Shown: positions 17,790-26,227 of the stretch, piece after piece
How positions within the stretch are numbered: the stretch's first letter is position 1
Layout of the letters: each line of letters opens with the position of its first letter
DNA from: UBA5018 sp947463165
GTDB taxonomy: Bacteria; Cyanobacteriota; Cyanobacteriia; PCC-6307; Cyanobiaceae
Direction of reading: 5' to 3'
Length of the DNA: 64,000 nucleotides
Assembly: GCA_943371245.1 (NCBI GenBank)
Contig: CALRTY020000005.1
Coordinates: forward strand, 62,001 to 126,000
Position numbers and translations under genes: made by a program
Notes under the pieces: model-generated
Seen by the model: only the letters and a program-made list of their open reading frames with translations
Database searches by the model: none
Told to the model about the DNA's origin: nothing

Positions 17790-19916
17790 ATGAACGCCCC
17801 AGCCCCCAGTTCTTCCTGTTGCCAGGCGGAGGGTTCGGCCGAATTGGCGGCGGGCCCGGCTGGATCGGCAGCTGCCATGGAGCGGGAGCTGGCTCGGGAG
17901 CTCAGCCGGCTGCGGCGCCGCTTGCTGGTGGCGGCGCTGCTCACCGCCCTGGTGCTGCTCTCCATCCTGTCCCCGATGCTGGGCGGGCCGCAGCTGTCCT
18001 TTTTGCCGCTTTGGTTCATCAGCCCCTGGACCCAGCTGCTGCTCACCACACCGGTGTTGTGCTGGTGCGGGCGCGATTTTTATAGCGGCGCCCTCTCGGC
18101 CTTTCGGCAGCACTCCGCCGACATGAACACCCTGGTGGCCGCCGGCACCGGCATCGCCTGGCTGATGTCCCTGTTCACCACCTGCTTCCCCCAGGTGCTG
18201 ATCGCAGAAGGCTTGCCGGCAGATGTGTACTACGAAACCGCCGCGGTGATCGTCACCCTGGTGCTGCTCGGCCGGCTGCTGGAGGCCCGGGCCCGGGGCC
18301 AAACCTCGGCGGCGATCCGGCACCTGCTGCAGCTGCAGCCGCCCACCGCCCGGGTGCTGCGCGATGGCCAGCCGATCGAGATCCCGGTGTCGCTACTGGT
18401 GGTGGGGGATCTGGTGCAGGTGCGCCCCGGTGAAAAGATCCCGGTGGATGGACAGCTGATCGAAGGCAGCTCCTGGGTGGAGGAATCGATGCTCACCGGA
18501 GAAGCCACCGCCGTGGCCAAAGCTCCCGGAGACCAGGTGATCGGCGCCTCGCTCAACCGCAGCGGCAGCTTCCGCTTCCGCGTTAGCCGGGTGGGGGCCG
18601 ACACGGTGCTGGCCCAGATCGTGGCCTTAGTGCGCCAGGCCCAGAGCTCCCGCACCCGGGTGCAGCGCCTGGCCGATCAGGTGGTGGGCTGGTTCGTGCC
18701 GGTGGTGATCGCCATCGCCATCGCCTCCTTTGTGGTGTGGTTCCTGATCAGTGGCAACCCGGTGCTGGCCACTCTGTTTCTGGTGAGCGTGCTGGTGATC
18801 GCCTGCCCCTGCGCCCTGGGTCTTGCCACCCCCACCTCGATCATGGTGGCCTCCGGCAAGGGGGCCGAGAACGGCCTGATCTTTCGCAGTGCAGAAGCGC
18901 TGGAAACCGCCGGCAAGCTGCGCACCATCGTGATCGACAAAACCGGCACCCTCACCCGCGGTCAGCCCCAGGTGACCGATTTCGAACGGCTGAGCGGCGG
19001 CGTTCTGAAAGCCGACACCCTGCTGGCCCTGGTGGCAGCCCTGGAATCCCGTTCGGAGCACCCCCTGGCGGAAGCGATCGTGGCCTATGCCAGGCCCCGG
19101 TCGCAGCAGCGAGAACTGCCGGCGGTGGAGGGCTTCGAGGCGGTGGCCGGCTGCGGTGTGCGGGGTGCGATCGCCGGCCGTGAGTTGCTGATCGGAACCC
19201 CCCGCTGGCTGCGGCAGCTGGGCATCGACACCGCCGCCCTCCAGCCCCTGGTGGAAGAGCTCGAGGCCGCCGCCTGCAGCGTGGCGACCGTGGTGGTGGA
19301 TGGGCGGATCGAAGCATGCTTTGGCATCTCCGATCCCCTCAAGCCCAGTTCAGCGGCTGCCGTGGCGGCCCTGCGGCGCCAGGGACTGCAGCTGGTGATG
19401 CTCAGTGGCGACGCCCGCCGTACCGCCGAGCTGGTGGCTGGCCAGGCGGGGATCGAGCGGGTGATCGCTGAAGTGCGTCCCGCCGATAAGGCCGCCGTGA
19501 TTCGGCAGCTCCAGGCCCAGGGGGAGGGGCCGGTGGCGATGGTGGGAGATGGCATCAACGATGCGCCCGCCCTGGCCCAGGCCGATGTGGGCATCGCCAT
19601 GGGTACCGGCACCGATGTAGCGATCGCTGCCAGCGACATCACCCTGATCTCCGGAAACCTGGCCGGTGTGCCGGCGGCGATCGAGCTCAGCCGCCATGCG
19701 ATGGCAAATATCCGTCAAAACCTGTTTTTCGCTTTTGCTTACAACGTGGCCGGCATCCCGATCGCCGCCGGTCTGCTGTTTCCCCTCACCGGCTGGCTGC
19801 TCAGCCCGATGATCGCCGGCGCTGCCATGGCCTTCAGCTCCTTGTCGGTGGTGGGCAATGCCCTGAGGCTGCGCCGCTTCCGGCCCTTGCCCCTGCCCTT
19901 GGCAGTTAGCCAATGA
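17790..19916 (+). CDS. Copper-type P1B ATPase lacking an N-terminal metal-binding domain
   Basis: A 708-residue membrane pump. It has an IACPCALGL (Cys-Pro-Cys) transmembrane ion site near residue 338, DKTGT near 383 (phosphorylated Asp), SEHPLAEAI and GDGINDAPALA near 587. The last helix reads AMAFSSLSVVGNALRL, the copper-type signature. The actuator loop reads LTGEA rather than the usual TGES; the catalytic Glu is kept. No heavy-metal-associated CxxC domain precedes the membrane part. Only CC in a short N-terminus (SSSCCQAEG) could bind metal. The start at 17790 is chosen because the frame before it lies in repeat-like DNA. It probably exports Cu+ from the cytoplasm or into thylakoids. The last 4 bp overlap the cupredoxin gene. 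Confidence 0.9.
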   Translation: MNAPAPSSSCCQAEGSAELAAGPAGSAAAMERELARELSRLRRRLLVAALLTALVLLSILSPMLGGPQLSFLPLWFISPWTQLLLTTPVLCWCGRDFYSGALSAFRQHSADMNTLVAAGTGIAWLMSLFTTCFPQVLIAEGLPADVYYETAAVIVTLVLLGRLLEARARGQTSAAIRHLLQLQPPTARVLRDGQPIEIPVSLLVVGDLVQVRPGEKIPVDGQLIEGSSWVEESMLTGEATAVAKAPGDQVIGASLNRSGSFRFRVSRVGADTVLAQIVALVRQAQSSRTRVQRLADQVVGWFVPVVIAIAIASFVVWFLISGNPVLATLFLVSVLVIACPCALGLATPTSIMVASGKGAENGLIFRSAEALETAGKLRTIVIDKTGTLTRGQPQVTDFERLSGGVLKADTLLALVAALESRSEHPLAEAIVAYARPRSQQRELPAVEGFEAVAGCGVRGAIAGRELLIGTPRWLRQLGIDTAALQPLVEELEAAACSVATVVVDGRIEACFGISDPLKPSSAAAVAALRRQGLQLVMLSGDARRTAELVAGQAGIERVIAEVRPADKAAVIRQLQAQGEGPVAMVGDGINDAPALAQADVGIAMGTGTDVAIAASDITLISGNLAGVPAAIELSRHAMANIRQNLFFAFAYNVAGIPIAAGLLFPLTGWLLSPMIAGAAMAFSSLSVVGNALRLRRFRPLPLPLAVSQ

Positions 19917-20404
19917 GTGCTCTCCTGGCTGTTGCCCTGCATTTGCCTGTTGCCCTGCATTCAGCTGTTGCCCTGCATTTGGCGCCTGCACCGCTCTGGC
20001 GCACGCACCACCAGCCGCTGGCGCTGCAGCTGGTGGTGCTGGCTGCCGGCCTGGCGCTGATCGCTGCTGAACTGTGGTGGTTTCTTGGTCGCCATGGCGT
20101 TGCTGTGGCGGCCCGGGCCGGCGAGGCGGGCGTTCAGGAGATCACCATCACCGTGGATGGGGGTTATCTGCCCTCCAAAATCCAGGCGCTGGCCGGGCGG
20201 CCGCTGCGACTTGCCTTCCATCGCCTCGATCCCAGCGGCTGCCTGGCCCAGGTGATCTTCCCCGATTTCCACAAAACCCTCGATCTGCCGCTTGGCGCCA
20301 CCACCAGCCTGGAGTTGCCGCCTACCCCGGCCGGCATCTATCCCTTCCACTGCGGTATGGCCATGGTGCGGGGTGTGCTGGAGGTGGTGGATCCAGCCGC
20401 TTGA
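19913..20404 (+). CDS. Membrane-anchored cupredoxin-domain protein
   Basis: A 163-residue protein whose ATG overlaps the ATPase stop (ATGA). An N-terminal stretch with the repeated element VALHL (three similar 21-bp units at DNA level) leads into one membrane helix (LALQLVVLAAGLALIAAELWW). The rest is a cupredoxin fold. PSGCLAQVIFPDF, TLDLPLGATTSLELPP and IYPFHCGMAMVRG supply the Cys, His and Met ligands of a type 1-like copper site. It likely hands copper to or from the adjacent pump at the membrane. Its 3' end overlaps the convergent TauE gene by 67 bp. Confidence 0.85.
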   Translation: MSALLAVALHLPVALHSAVALHLAPAPLWRTHHQPLALQLVVLAAGLALIAAELWWFLGRHGVAVAARAGEAGVQEITITVDGGYLPSKIQALAGRPLRLAFHRLDPSGCLAQVIFPDFHKTLDLPLGATTSLELPPTPAGIYPFHCGMAMVRGVLEVVDPAA

Positions 20405-21249
20405 ACGGCCGGCAGTGGAGCGGCGGCGCAGAGCAGCTGGCGGCTGGCGGCGGTCCGGGGAACGCCGGGCGGCTGCCCATGGCGTTGCCAGGCCTCGTAG
20501 CCGGTGAGCAGGGCCGAGCCGATCAGCAGTGCCGCAAAACCCTGGCGCAGCCGCAGTTCCGGCAGGTGGGGAGCAAGGCGCTGGCCCACCACCGCACCGA
20601 CCAGGCCACCACCCACCAGAGGCAAGAGCAGCGGCAGCTGGGCCGCGGGCCAGTGGCCCAGAGCGGCAAGGGCCACCAGGGAATTGGTGCTAATCAGCAC
20701 CAGGCTGGTGCCGCTGGCGAGCTGCATCGGCAGGCCCGCCAAAAGAACGAGGGCCGGCACGATCGCAAAACCTCCCCCCACCCCGGCGATGCCGGTGAGC
20801 AGGCCCACCACTACGCCCTGGCCCGCCAGCGCCATGGGCGAGCCCGCTGGGCGCTCCTGGCCTGCGGGCTCGCCCATGGCGCTAGGGCGGCTGAGCAGCC
20901 AGGACGCAAACAAAGCCGCTGCCGTGAAGATTCCCAGTTGCATCGCCTCTGGAATTAGATCGGCCTTCACCAGCGAGCCGCCGATCCAGCTGCCGGCCAG
21001 GGCCGGCAAGCCCAGCACCAGCGCGGGTTTGATCGCGATCTGGCGGCGCCGGATGTAGGGGCCCAAATTGCCGAGGGCCAGCAGGGTGACCACCAGCAGC
21101 GAAAGCGGAACGGCGGCCTTGGTGGGCAAGGCCGCACCGCTCACCAGCAGGGGCAACAGCAGGATCGAGCCACCGGCTCCGAGCACGGCGAGCAGAAAGC
21201 CAATTAAGGCTCCGCCCGCCAGCAGTAGTGCCATGGTTGCCGGAATCAT
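20338..21249 (-). CDS. TauE/SafE-family sulfur-anion exporter
   Basis: Start at 21249 gives ATGA overlap with the rhodanese gene stop. The product has about 303 residues and eight hydrophobic helices. Family motifs include GFLLAVLGAGGSILLLPLL near the start and GLLTGIAGVGGGFAIVPAL in the second half, the two-fold repeat with glycine-rich loops typical of TauE/SafE. It likely exports sulfite or another small sulfur anion. Its place after persulfide dioxygenase and rhodanese genes fits removal of sulfite made from persulfide. The last ~45 residues are not membrane-like and overlap the cupredoxin gene end to end. Confidence 0.85.
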   Translation of the reverse strand: MIPATMALLLAGGALIGFLLAVLGAGGSILLLPLLVSGAALPTKAAVPLSLLVVTLLALGNLGPYIRRRQIAIKPALVLGLPALAGSWIGGSLVKADLIPEAMQLGIFTAAALFASWLLSRPSAMGEPAGQERPAGSPMALAGQGVVVGLLTGIAGVGGGFAIVPALVLLAGLPMQLASGTSLVLISTNSLVALAALGHWPAAQLPLLLPLVGGGLVGAVVGQRLAPHLPELRLRQGFAALLIGSALLTGYEAWQRHGQPPGVPRTAASRQLLCAAAPLPAVQAAGSTTSSTPRTMAIPQWKG

Positions 21250-21806
21250 TCCCCTTTGGATTCGATAGCCACCTGGTTCCAGGGCATGGCGGCCAGCAGG
21301 CGGGCCATGCCGCAGAAGCCGCTGATGCCCGCATAGGTGAGACCAGCTCCCACAAAGCCACTCAACCAAATCCAGCCCGGGGCCACGGTTTGGCTGAGGA
21401 TCACCCCCAGCATCACCAGGCTGCCGGCCGCGATTTGCACCTGGCGCATTAGCGGTAGCGGCGCCCCCTTGGCTTTTTGTAGGGCGAAACCGGCCTGCTC
21501 CCAGGCGGGTAAGCCCCCCATTAGATCGGCAATTTGCTGGCTGTTGCCCTGCTGGAGCAGTTGCGTCAAGGCCCGGGCACTGCGGTTGCCGCTCTGGCAA
21601 ACCAGCACCAGCGGCCCGCGGGGTAGATCCACCTGGGTGATGCGCGCGAGCGGAATGTTGAGGCTGCCGCTGATGTGGCCAGAGGCGTATTCCATCGGTT
21701 CGCGTACATCAATCACGCCGACCTGGCGGGCTGCCAGTTGCTCGGCCAGGTCGTGGGCACTGATGTGGCTGGCCATCTGGGCGGCCATCGGAGGGGTGGC
21801 AGTCAT
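21246..21806 (-). CDS. Rhodanese with C-terminal DUF2892 membrane domain (YgaP-like)
   Basis: A 186-residue protein. The rhodanese part (VGVIDVREPMEYASGHISG, then VLVCQSGNRSARALTQLL) holds the active-site Cys in the CQSGNRS loop. Two C-terminal hydrophobic helices (LVMLGVILSQTVAPGW and LTYAGISGFCGMARLL) match DUF2892, as in YgaP. It transfers sulfane sulfur at the membrane. It sits between the persulfide dioxygenase and the TauE exporter. It is separated from the dioxygenase by a 14-bp tandem repeat. Confidence 0.9.
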   Translation of the reverse strand: MTATPPMAAQMASHISAHDLAEQLAARQVGVIDVREPMEYASGHISGSLNIPLARITQVDLPRGPLVLVCQSGNRSARALTQLLQQGNSQQIADLMGGLPAWEQAGFALQKAKGAPLPLMRQVQIAAGSLVMLGVILSQTVAPGWIWLSGFVGAGLTYAGISGFCGMARLLAAMPWNQVAIESKGE

Positions 21807-21846
21807 GGTTCCGGGTGCGGAGCGCAGCGAAAGAAGGGATCTGGGA

Positions 21847-21960
21847 GTAGTTACGAGCCGGCAGTTACGAGCCAGCAGTTAAGGGGCAGCAGTTAAGAGG
21901 CGGCAGGCATGGCGCGGCAGTTACTTGGCGCGGCAGTTACGGGGCTGCAGCTTCAGGGCT
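21847..21960. repeat. Tandem 14-bp repeat, eight units
   Basis: Eight consecutive units based on GCAGTTACGAGCC (14 bp; one unit is 16 bp) lie between the persulfide dioxygenase stop and the rhodanese start. The last unit runs a few bases into the dioxygenase 3' end. Units differ by 1-5 bases. Confidence 0.85.
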
Positions 21961-23137
21961 GGCTGGCACCATCGAGCCGGTAGCCCTCGGCGAGCCAGCG
22001 GCTCAGGCCGCCGCGCAGGTTGGCCACCCGCTGGCGGCCGGCCTTGAGCAGCTGCTGGGTGGCCAGGGCCGAGCGGCTGCCGGAATGGCAGACCACCACC
22101 AGTGGGCGATCGGCGGGCAGCTCGCCGGAGCGGCTTTCGAGCTCCGGCAGGGGGATCAGCAGGCTGCCGGCCAATCGGCCGTCGGGTCCGTTGAATTCCT
22201 CGGCGGAGCGCACGTCGAGCAGCGTGACCTCGCTCTGGTGGGCCACCACCCAGGCGGGGCTCAGTTCGGGCAGGCCGGCATAGCTGCGGGTCAGGGGTGC
22301 CCAGGCCGGTGCTGAGCCCTCTGCCGTGGCGTGGGGCTTGCCGGAGCGCATGTTGCCGGGCAGGGCCTCGGCGATCTTGTGGGGATGGGGGAGTTTCATG
22401 TTCTCCATGTGGCCCACGAAATCCCGCTCGCTGGCGTTGCCCCCCAGCCTGGCGTTGAAGGCCTTCTCCTCCGCCACGGAGGTAACGCTGCGGCCTGTGT
22501 AGTCGTGCCCCGGATAGAGCAGACAGCTGTCGGGGAGGCTGAAGATTTGCTCGGTGATTGAGCGGTAGAGGCTGTGGGCATTGCCCTGCTGGAAGTCGCA
22601 GCGACCGCAACCGCGCACCAGCAGCGCATCGCCGCTGAAGGCCAGCGACTGGTCATCGAGCACGAAGCTGAGGCAGCCGTTGGTGTGGCCCGGGGTGGCG
22701 CGCACCTCCAGCCAGCGGCCTCCAAAGGTGAGCCGATCGCCATGGGCCAGGGGCAGGGTCACGTTCTCGGCTCGGGCGGCGGCGGCCAGGCCGATGGCAC
22801 AGCCGCTGGCCTCGTGCATCAGCCAGCTCCCCGTCACGTGGTCGGCATGGGCGTGGGTGTCGATCGAGGCCACCAGCTCGATGCCCAGCTCGCGGATCAG
22901 GGCGAGATCGCGGTCGTGCTGCTCAAAGACCGTGTCGATGATCACCCCCTGGCGGCTGGTCACATCGGCTAGCAGGTAGGTGAAGCTGCCGGTGTCGCCG
23001 TCGAACAGCTGTCGGAACAGCAGGGAGCCGCCGCCGGCGGCGGCAGAAAGGCACAGGGCGGGAGCGGCGGCGACGGTCATTGGCGAATCAACAGCCGTGG
23101 GCGAATTAACAGCTGTGGACTGGGGAGTAACAGCCAT
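21953..23137 (-). CDS. Persulfide dioxygenase (ETHE1-like) fused to rhodanese
   Basis: A metallo-beta-lactamase-fold iron enzyme followed by a rhodanese domain, about 394 residues. THAHADHVTGSWLM is the HxHxDH metal motif, GHTNGCLSF and SGDALLVRGCGR continue the ETHE1 pattern, and YPGHDY supplies the last His. The C-terminal rhodanese has active Cys in VVCHSGSRSA. The enzyme oxidises glutathione persulfide to sulfite and the rhodanese moves the sulfur. The start at 23137 is the second plausible ATG; the frame runs further to 23260. 23080 is also possible. Divergent from an ArsR-type regulator, with inverted repeats between. Confidence 0.9.
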   Translation of the reverse strand: MAVTPQSTAVNSPTAVDSPMTVAAAPALCLSAAAGGGSLLFRQLFDGDTGSFTYLLADVTSRQGVIIDTVFEQHDRDLALIRELGIELVASIDTHAHADHVTGSWLMHEASGCAIGLAAAARAENVTLPLAHGDRLTFGGRWLEVRATPGHTNGCLSFVLDDQSLAFSGDALLVRGCGRCDFQQGNAHSLYRSITEQIFSLPDSCLLYPGHDYTGRSVTSVAEEKAFNARLGGNASERDFVGHMENMKLPHPHKIAEALPGNMRSGKPHATAEGSAPAWAPLTRSYAGLPELSPAWVVAHQSEVTLLDVRSAEEFNGPDGRLAGSLLIPLPELESRSGELPADRPLVVVCHSGSRSALATQQLLKAGRQRVANLRGGLSRWLAEGYRLDGASQP

Positions 23138-23249
23138 TGGGGGAGACGCGAAGGGGGGCAGGGGTGCGTGTATAAGCGAAAAAAAGGAGAGAGGAGCTGC
23201 GGAAGCGAAAACAGCAGAGGGGAGCCGTGGCGGCAGGGGCTCCCTAGTT

Positions 23250-23273
23250 GCTATGACCATAGCCGCATAATGC
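23250..23273. promoter_or_regulatory. Inverted repeats in the persulfide gene upstream region
   Basis: GCTATG-AC-CATAGC (23250-23263) is a perfect inverted repeat and GCAT-A-ATGC (23265-23273) follows it. They lie 113 bp upstream of the chosen dioxygenase start and are candidate operators for the ArsR-type regulator encoded on the other side. Confidence 0.4.
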
Positions 23274-23343
23274 GCATAAAAGCAATTCCTGTGGGCCCTA
23301 GCCGCGTTGCGCTGCGGGTTTGCGGTGAGAGCGCCTGCGCCCC

Positions 23344-23399
23344 AGCGCTCTTGTTCCAGCGCTCTAGCTGCGGGGCTTTAGTTGCGGCGCTCTAGTTGC
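23344..23399. repeat. Tandem 14-bp repeat, four units
   Basis: Four consecutive 14-bp units (AGCGCTCTTGTTCC, AGCGCTCTAGCTGC, GGGGCTTTAGTTGC, GGCGCTCTAGTTGC). Part of a 560-bp gap (23138-23697) between the dioxygenase and the ArsR gene. The rest of that gap shows no gene I can support. Confidence 0.7.
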
Positions 23400-23570
23400 A
23401 GAGGTGGGGCCCATGGCTCGTTCAGGCGGCGCTTCTCCTCCAGAATCAAGATCTCCGGACCCTTCAGGGCAAGGCGCAGCACTTCCGGCTCGCTCAGGGG
23501 CTAGATCGCCAGGGGCCGAGGCGGGCAAACCGGTCAGGCAAATTGATCTGCAGAGGTTCAGCGCGAGGAC

Positions 23571-23597
23571 GAGAAGAGAAGAGAAGAGAAGAGAAGA
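23571..23597. repeat. GAGAA pentanucleotide microsatellite
   Basis: Five perfect GAGAA units plus GA, in the same gap upstream of the ArsR gene. Confidence 0.9.
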
Positions 23598-23638
23598 GGC
23601 GGGCTGGTTCGGGGGACTGGCGGCTAGGTGCATAATTC

Positions 23639-23691
23639 CTTTAGCGTCATAGAGTTCTTTGGCGTCATCCAGCCCTTTGGCATCAAATAGC
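23639..23691. repeat. Three 18-bp direct repeats before the ArsR start
   Basis: Three units of 18 bp sharing CTTTGGCGTCA (23639-23656, 23657-23674, 23675-23691) end 6 bp before the ATG at 23698. They could bind a regulator or belong to the general repeat habit of this genome's gaps. Confidence 0.6.
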
Positions 23692-23697
23692 AATGCC

Positions 23698-24045
23698 ATG
23701 GCTGCGCCCGCTGCTTTGACCCTGCCCAGCCCCCAGTTGATTGAGGCGCTCAGCCAGTTCTTTCGGCTATTGAGCGAGCCGACCCGCCTGCAATTGCTTT
23801 GTCAGCTCAAGCATGGGGGCGCCATGGATGTGGCCTCTTTGATTGAGGCCACCGGCTTCAGTCAGTCCCACATCAGCCGCCAGCTGGGCCAGTTGCAGCG
23901 CGCCGGCCTAGTGAGCTGTGAACGCGACGGGGTGCGACTTATCTATGCGGTGGCCGACCCCTTGGTGGAGGAACTCTGCAATCTGGTGCAGGGGCGAATG
24001 AGGCAAAGATTGGAGCAACAGCTACAGCAACTGCCGGCTCTTTGA
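23698..24045 (+). CDS. ArsR/SmtB-family repressor, possible persulfide sensor
   Basis: Start at 23698 (MAAPAALTLPSPQLIE) gives 115 residues, normal for the family. A winged helix is clear: SEPTRLQLLCQL, GFSQSHISRQLGQLQRAGLV, then RLIYAVADP. Cys35 in LQLLCQL sits where the SqrR/BigR persulfide sensors have their first reactive Cys. A second Cys at 94 (EELCNL) follows the wing, two helical turns earlier than in SqrR. Classic metal motifs (ELCVCDL) are absent. Divergent orientation from the persulfide dioxygenase supports sulfide-responsive repression of that cluster. This is inference; copper control of the nearby ATPase is an alternative. Confidence 0.8.
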   Translation: MAAPAALTLPSPQLIEALSQFFRLLSEPTRLQLLCQLKHGGAMDVASLIEATGFSQSHISRQLGQLQRAGLVSCERDGVRLIYAVADPLVEELCNLVQGRMRQRLEQQLQQLPAL

Positions 24046-24170
24046 GCTGCCACTGCGTTGTCCTACCCCTGACTCGGCAAACATCCTTTGGCCACCTTGC
24101 CTTTGCCCATACCTGCTGGCGCTGGGCTGGATGCCATCCCGTTTTCCCTAGCCTCGGCCCGCAGTGACAG

Positions 24171-24851
24171 ATGGGCATGGCAAGGGTTGCGGTGAGCGGC
24201 GCCTCCGGTAAGACCGGCTGGCGCCTGGTGCAGGAGGCGCTCGGCCGTGGGCACTCGGTGCGGGCCCTGGTGCGACCGGGCTCCCAGCTCCCCGCCGGGC
24301 TGGAGGGGGCCGAGCTGGTGCGGCTGGATTTCAGCTGCACCGAGGCCCTCCATGCCGCCCTATCCGGTTGTGACGCCCTGGTGATCGCCACCGGCGCCCG
24401 CCCCTCGGTGGATTTGAGTGGGCCATTGAAGGTGGATGCCTTCGGGGTGCGCGAGCAGATCCAGGCCTGCAAGGCCGTGGGCCTGAGGCGGGTGGTGCTG
24501 GTGAGCGCCCTTTGCGCCGGACGCTGGTGGCACCCCTTAAATCTGTTCGGGCTAATCCTGGTGTGGAAACGGCTGGGCGAGCGCTGGCTGGAGCAGAGCC
24601 AGCTCGACTGGACCGTGATTCGCCCCGGCGGCCTCAGCGAAGACGACAGCCGCTGCCAGGGCGAAAGCGTGCTGTTCACCGGACCCGGCCAGCAGGAGAG
24701 CGCCAGCATTCCCCGCCGCCTGGTGGCCCAGGTGTGCCTGGATGCCCTCGAATCGCCGGCGGCGATCGGTCGGATCATCGAGATCACCAGCAACAGCCAG
24801 CAACCCCAGCAATCGCTGGCCGGCTGGCTAGAGGCCAGCCCAGCTAGCTAA
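24171..24851 (+). CDS. NAD(P)-binding atypical short-chain dehydrogenase (NmrA/Ycf39-like)
   Basis: A 226-residue protein. RVAVSGASGKTGWRLVQEAL is the Rossmann glycine motif of atypical SDRs, with VRALVRPGSQ after it for NADP. RVVLVSALCAG and LDWTVIRPGGLSE are the usual later landmarks. The YxxxK catalytic pair is not obvious (WKRLGERWLEQS stands there), so it may act as a redox or assembly factor rather than a dehydrogenase. Cyanobacterial relatives help in photosystem or chlorophyll-protein assembly. Either of two ATGs (24171, 24177) could start it. Confidence 0.85.
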   Translation: MGMARVAVSGASGKTGWRLVQEALGRGHSVRALVRPGSQLPAGLEGAELVRLDFSCTEALHAALSGCDALVIATGARPSVDLSGPLKVDAFGVREQIQACKAVGLRRVVLVSALCAGRWWHPLNLFGLILVWKRLGERWLEQSQLDWTVIRPGGLSEDDSRCQGESVLFTGPGQQESASIPRRLVAQVCLDALESPAAIGRIIEITSNSQQPQQSLAGWLEASPAS

Positions 24852-25114
24852 AGCAGTGCCTGGGTGCAGGAAATAAAACAGTATAGATAAGAAGACAATT
24901 GCAAATTGCGTATTAGGAGATAGATCTTTAAAAAAATGTCGCTGATGGCGGTGGCAAAAGTCGCACCGTTCCCGTGTCTGGGTGGGCCTATTCCTGCGCT
25001 GGGTTTGCTGGCTGGCTGTTTGTTAGCCCGGGAACCGTTGGCCAGCCCCGTAACCACTTGCCAGCCGGGTCACAATGGGGCCACCGTTGGGCCTTGGGGG
25101 CCATCGCTCCGCCG

Positions 25115-26227
25115 ATGAACAGCCGCCAAGCGATCGCCCTGGCCCTGCTGGCGTTCGTGCCCATCTCGGCGGCCGCCGAGCATTTTCGTTGGGGCGATGG
25201 GGCCGTCTTCTTAACGGCGGTGCTGGCGATCCTGCCCCTGGCGGTGTGGTTGAGCACCGCCACCGAGGAGATCTCCATTGCCTTGGGGCCGAATCTCGGC
25301 GCCCTGCTCAACGCCCTGTTCGGCAACGCCACCGAATTGATCATTGCCCTCACCGCCCTGCGGGCCGGCCTGGTGGGAATAGTGAAGGCGAGCATCACCG
25401 GCACGGTGATGGCAAACCTGCTGCTGGCCCTGGGCCTGTCGATGTTGGTGGGCGGCATCGGCCGTAAGGAGCAGACCTTCCAGCCGGTGGTGGCGCGGGT
25501 GAACGGCTCGGCGATGACCCTGGCGGTGCTGGCGATCCTGATCCCCAGCCTCACCAGTCTCGATCCGCTCCAGAGCGCCGCCGGCATCGGCGCCTTCTCG
25601 CGCTTCGTGGCCTGGTTGCTGCTGCTGGTGTATGGCCTCACCCTGGTGTTTTCGCTGCGCACCCACCGCTCCTTGTATGAGGTGGCCCAGGTGGATCTGG
25701 CGGCGGAGACGGGCGTTGTGGAGACAGGCGCGGCGCCAGGGGGCCATGGCCACCGCCCTCCCCTGCTGCCCTGGTTGCTGGTGCTGCTGGGGGCGACGGC
25801 GGGGATCGCCTACGAATCGGAACTGTTTGTGGGTGTGGTGGAAACGGTGAGTGAGGGCTTTGGTTTGAGTGGCCTGTTCACCGGTGTGGTGCTGTTGCCG
25901 CTGCTGGGCGGGGTGGCGGAATACATCACCGCCGTGGGCATGGCCCGCCGCAACAAGATGGACCTGGCGGTGTCGGTGGCGCTGGGCTCCACATTGCTGG
26001 TGGCCCTGTTGGTGGTGCCGGTGCTGGTGTTGGTGGGGCCGCTCTTGGGCCATCCGCTGGATCTGAGCTTCAATCCCTATGAGCTGGTGGCGATCGCCAC
26101 GGCCGTGGTGGTGAGCAACCTGGCCAGCCTTGATGGCCGCTCCGACTGGCTGGAGGGGGTGCTGCTGCTGGCGGCCTACGTGATCCTGGCGGCCGGTTTC
26201 TTCTTCCAGAGCACTCCCATCGGATGA
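25115..26227 (+). CDS. Ca2+/H+ antiporter (CaCA/CAX family)
   Basis: A 370-residue protein from ATG 25115; the frame before it is not membrane-like. GNATELIIALTALRAGLVG and GGVAEYITAVGMARRNKMDL are the paired alpha repeats, with the acidic residues that bind Ca2+. About ten hydrophobic helices surround a short Gly/His-rich loop (APGGHGHRPP), the acidic-loop position of CAX. It expels Ca2+ in exchange for protons. An AT-rich leader (24870-24950) with TTGCAAATTGCG upstream may hold the promoter. The last 4 bp overlap the next gene. Confidence 0.9.
   Translation: MNSRQAIALALLAFVPISAAAEHFRWGDGAVFLTAVLAILPLAVWLSTATEEISIALGPNLGALLNALFGNATELIIALTALRAGLVGIVKASITGTVMANLLLALGLSMLVGGIGRKEQTFQPVVARVNGSAMTLAVLAILIPSLTSLDPLQSAAGIGAFSRFVAWLLLLVYGLTLVFSLRTHRSLYEVAQVDLAAETGVVETGAAPGGHGHRPPLLPWLLVLLGATAGIAYESELFVGVVETVSEGFGLSGLFTGVVLLPLLGGVAEYITAVGMARRNKMDLAVSVALGSTLLVALLVVPVLVLVGPLLGHPLDLSFNPYELVAIATAVVVSNLASLDGRSDWLEGVLLLAAYVILAAGFFFQSTPIG

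Noticed and set aside
17128..17793. 221-residue open frame upstream of the copper ATPase
   Set aside because: It runs through the 15-bp repeats in a period divisible by three, which keeps frames open by itself. No domain, and it overlaps the ATPase start.
23364..23699. 111-residue frame in the ArsR upstream gap
   Set aside because: Composed of repeat and microsatellite sequence and antisense to the repressor start region.
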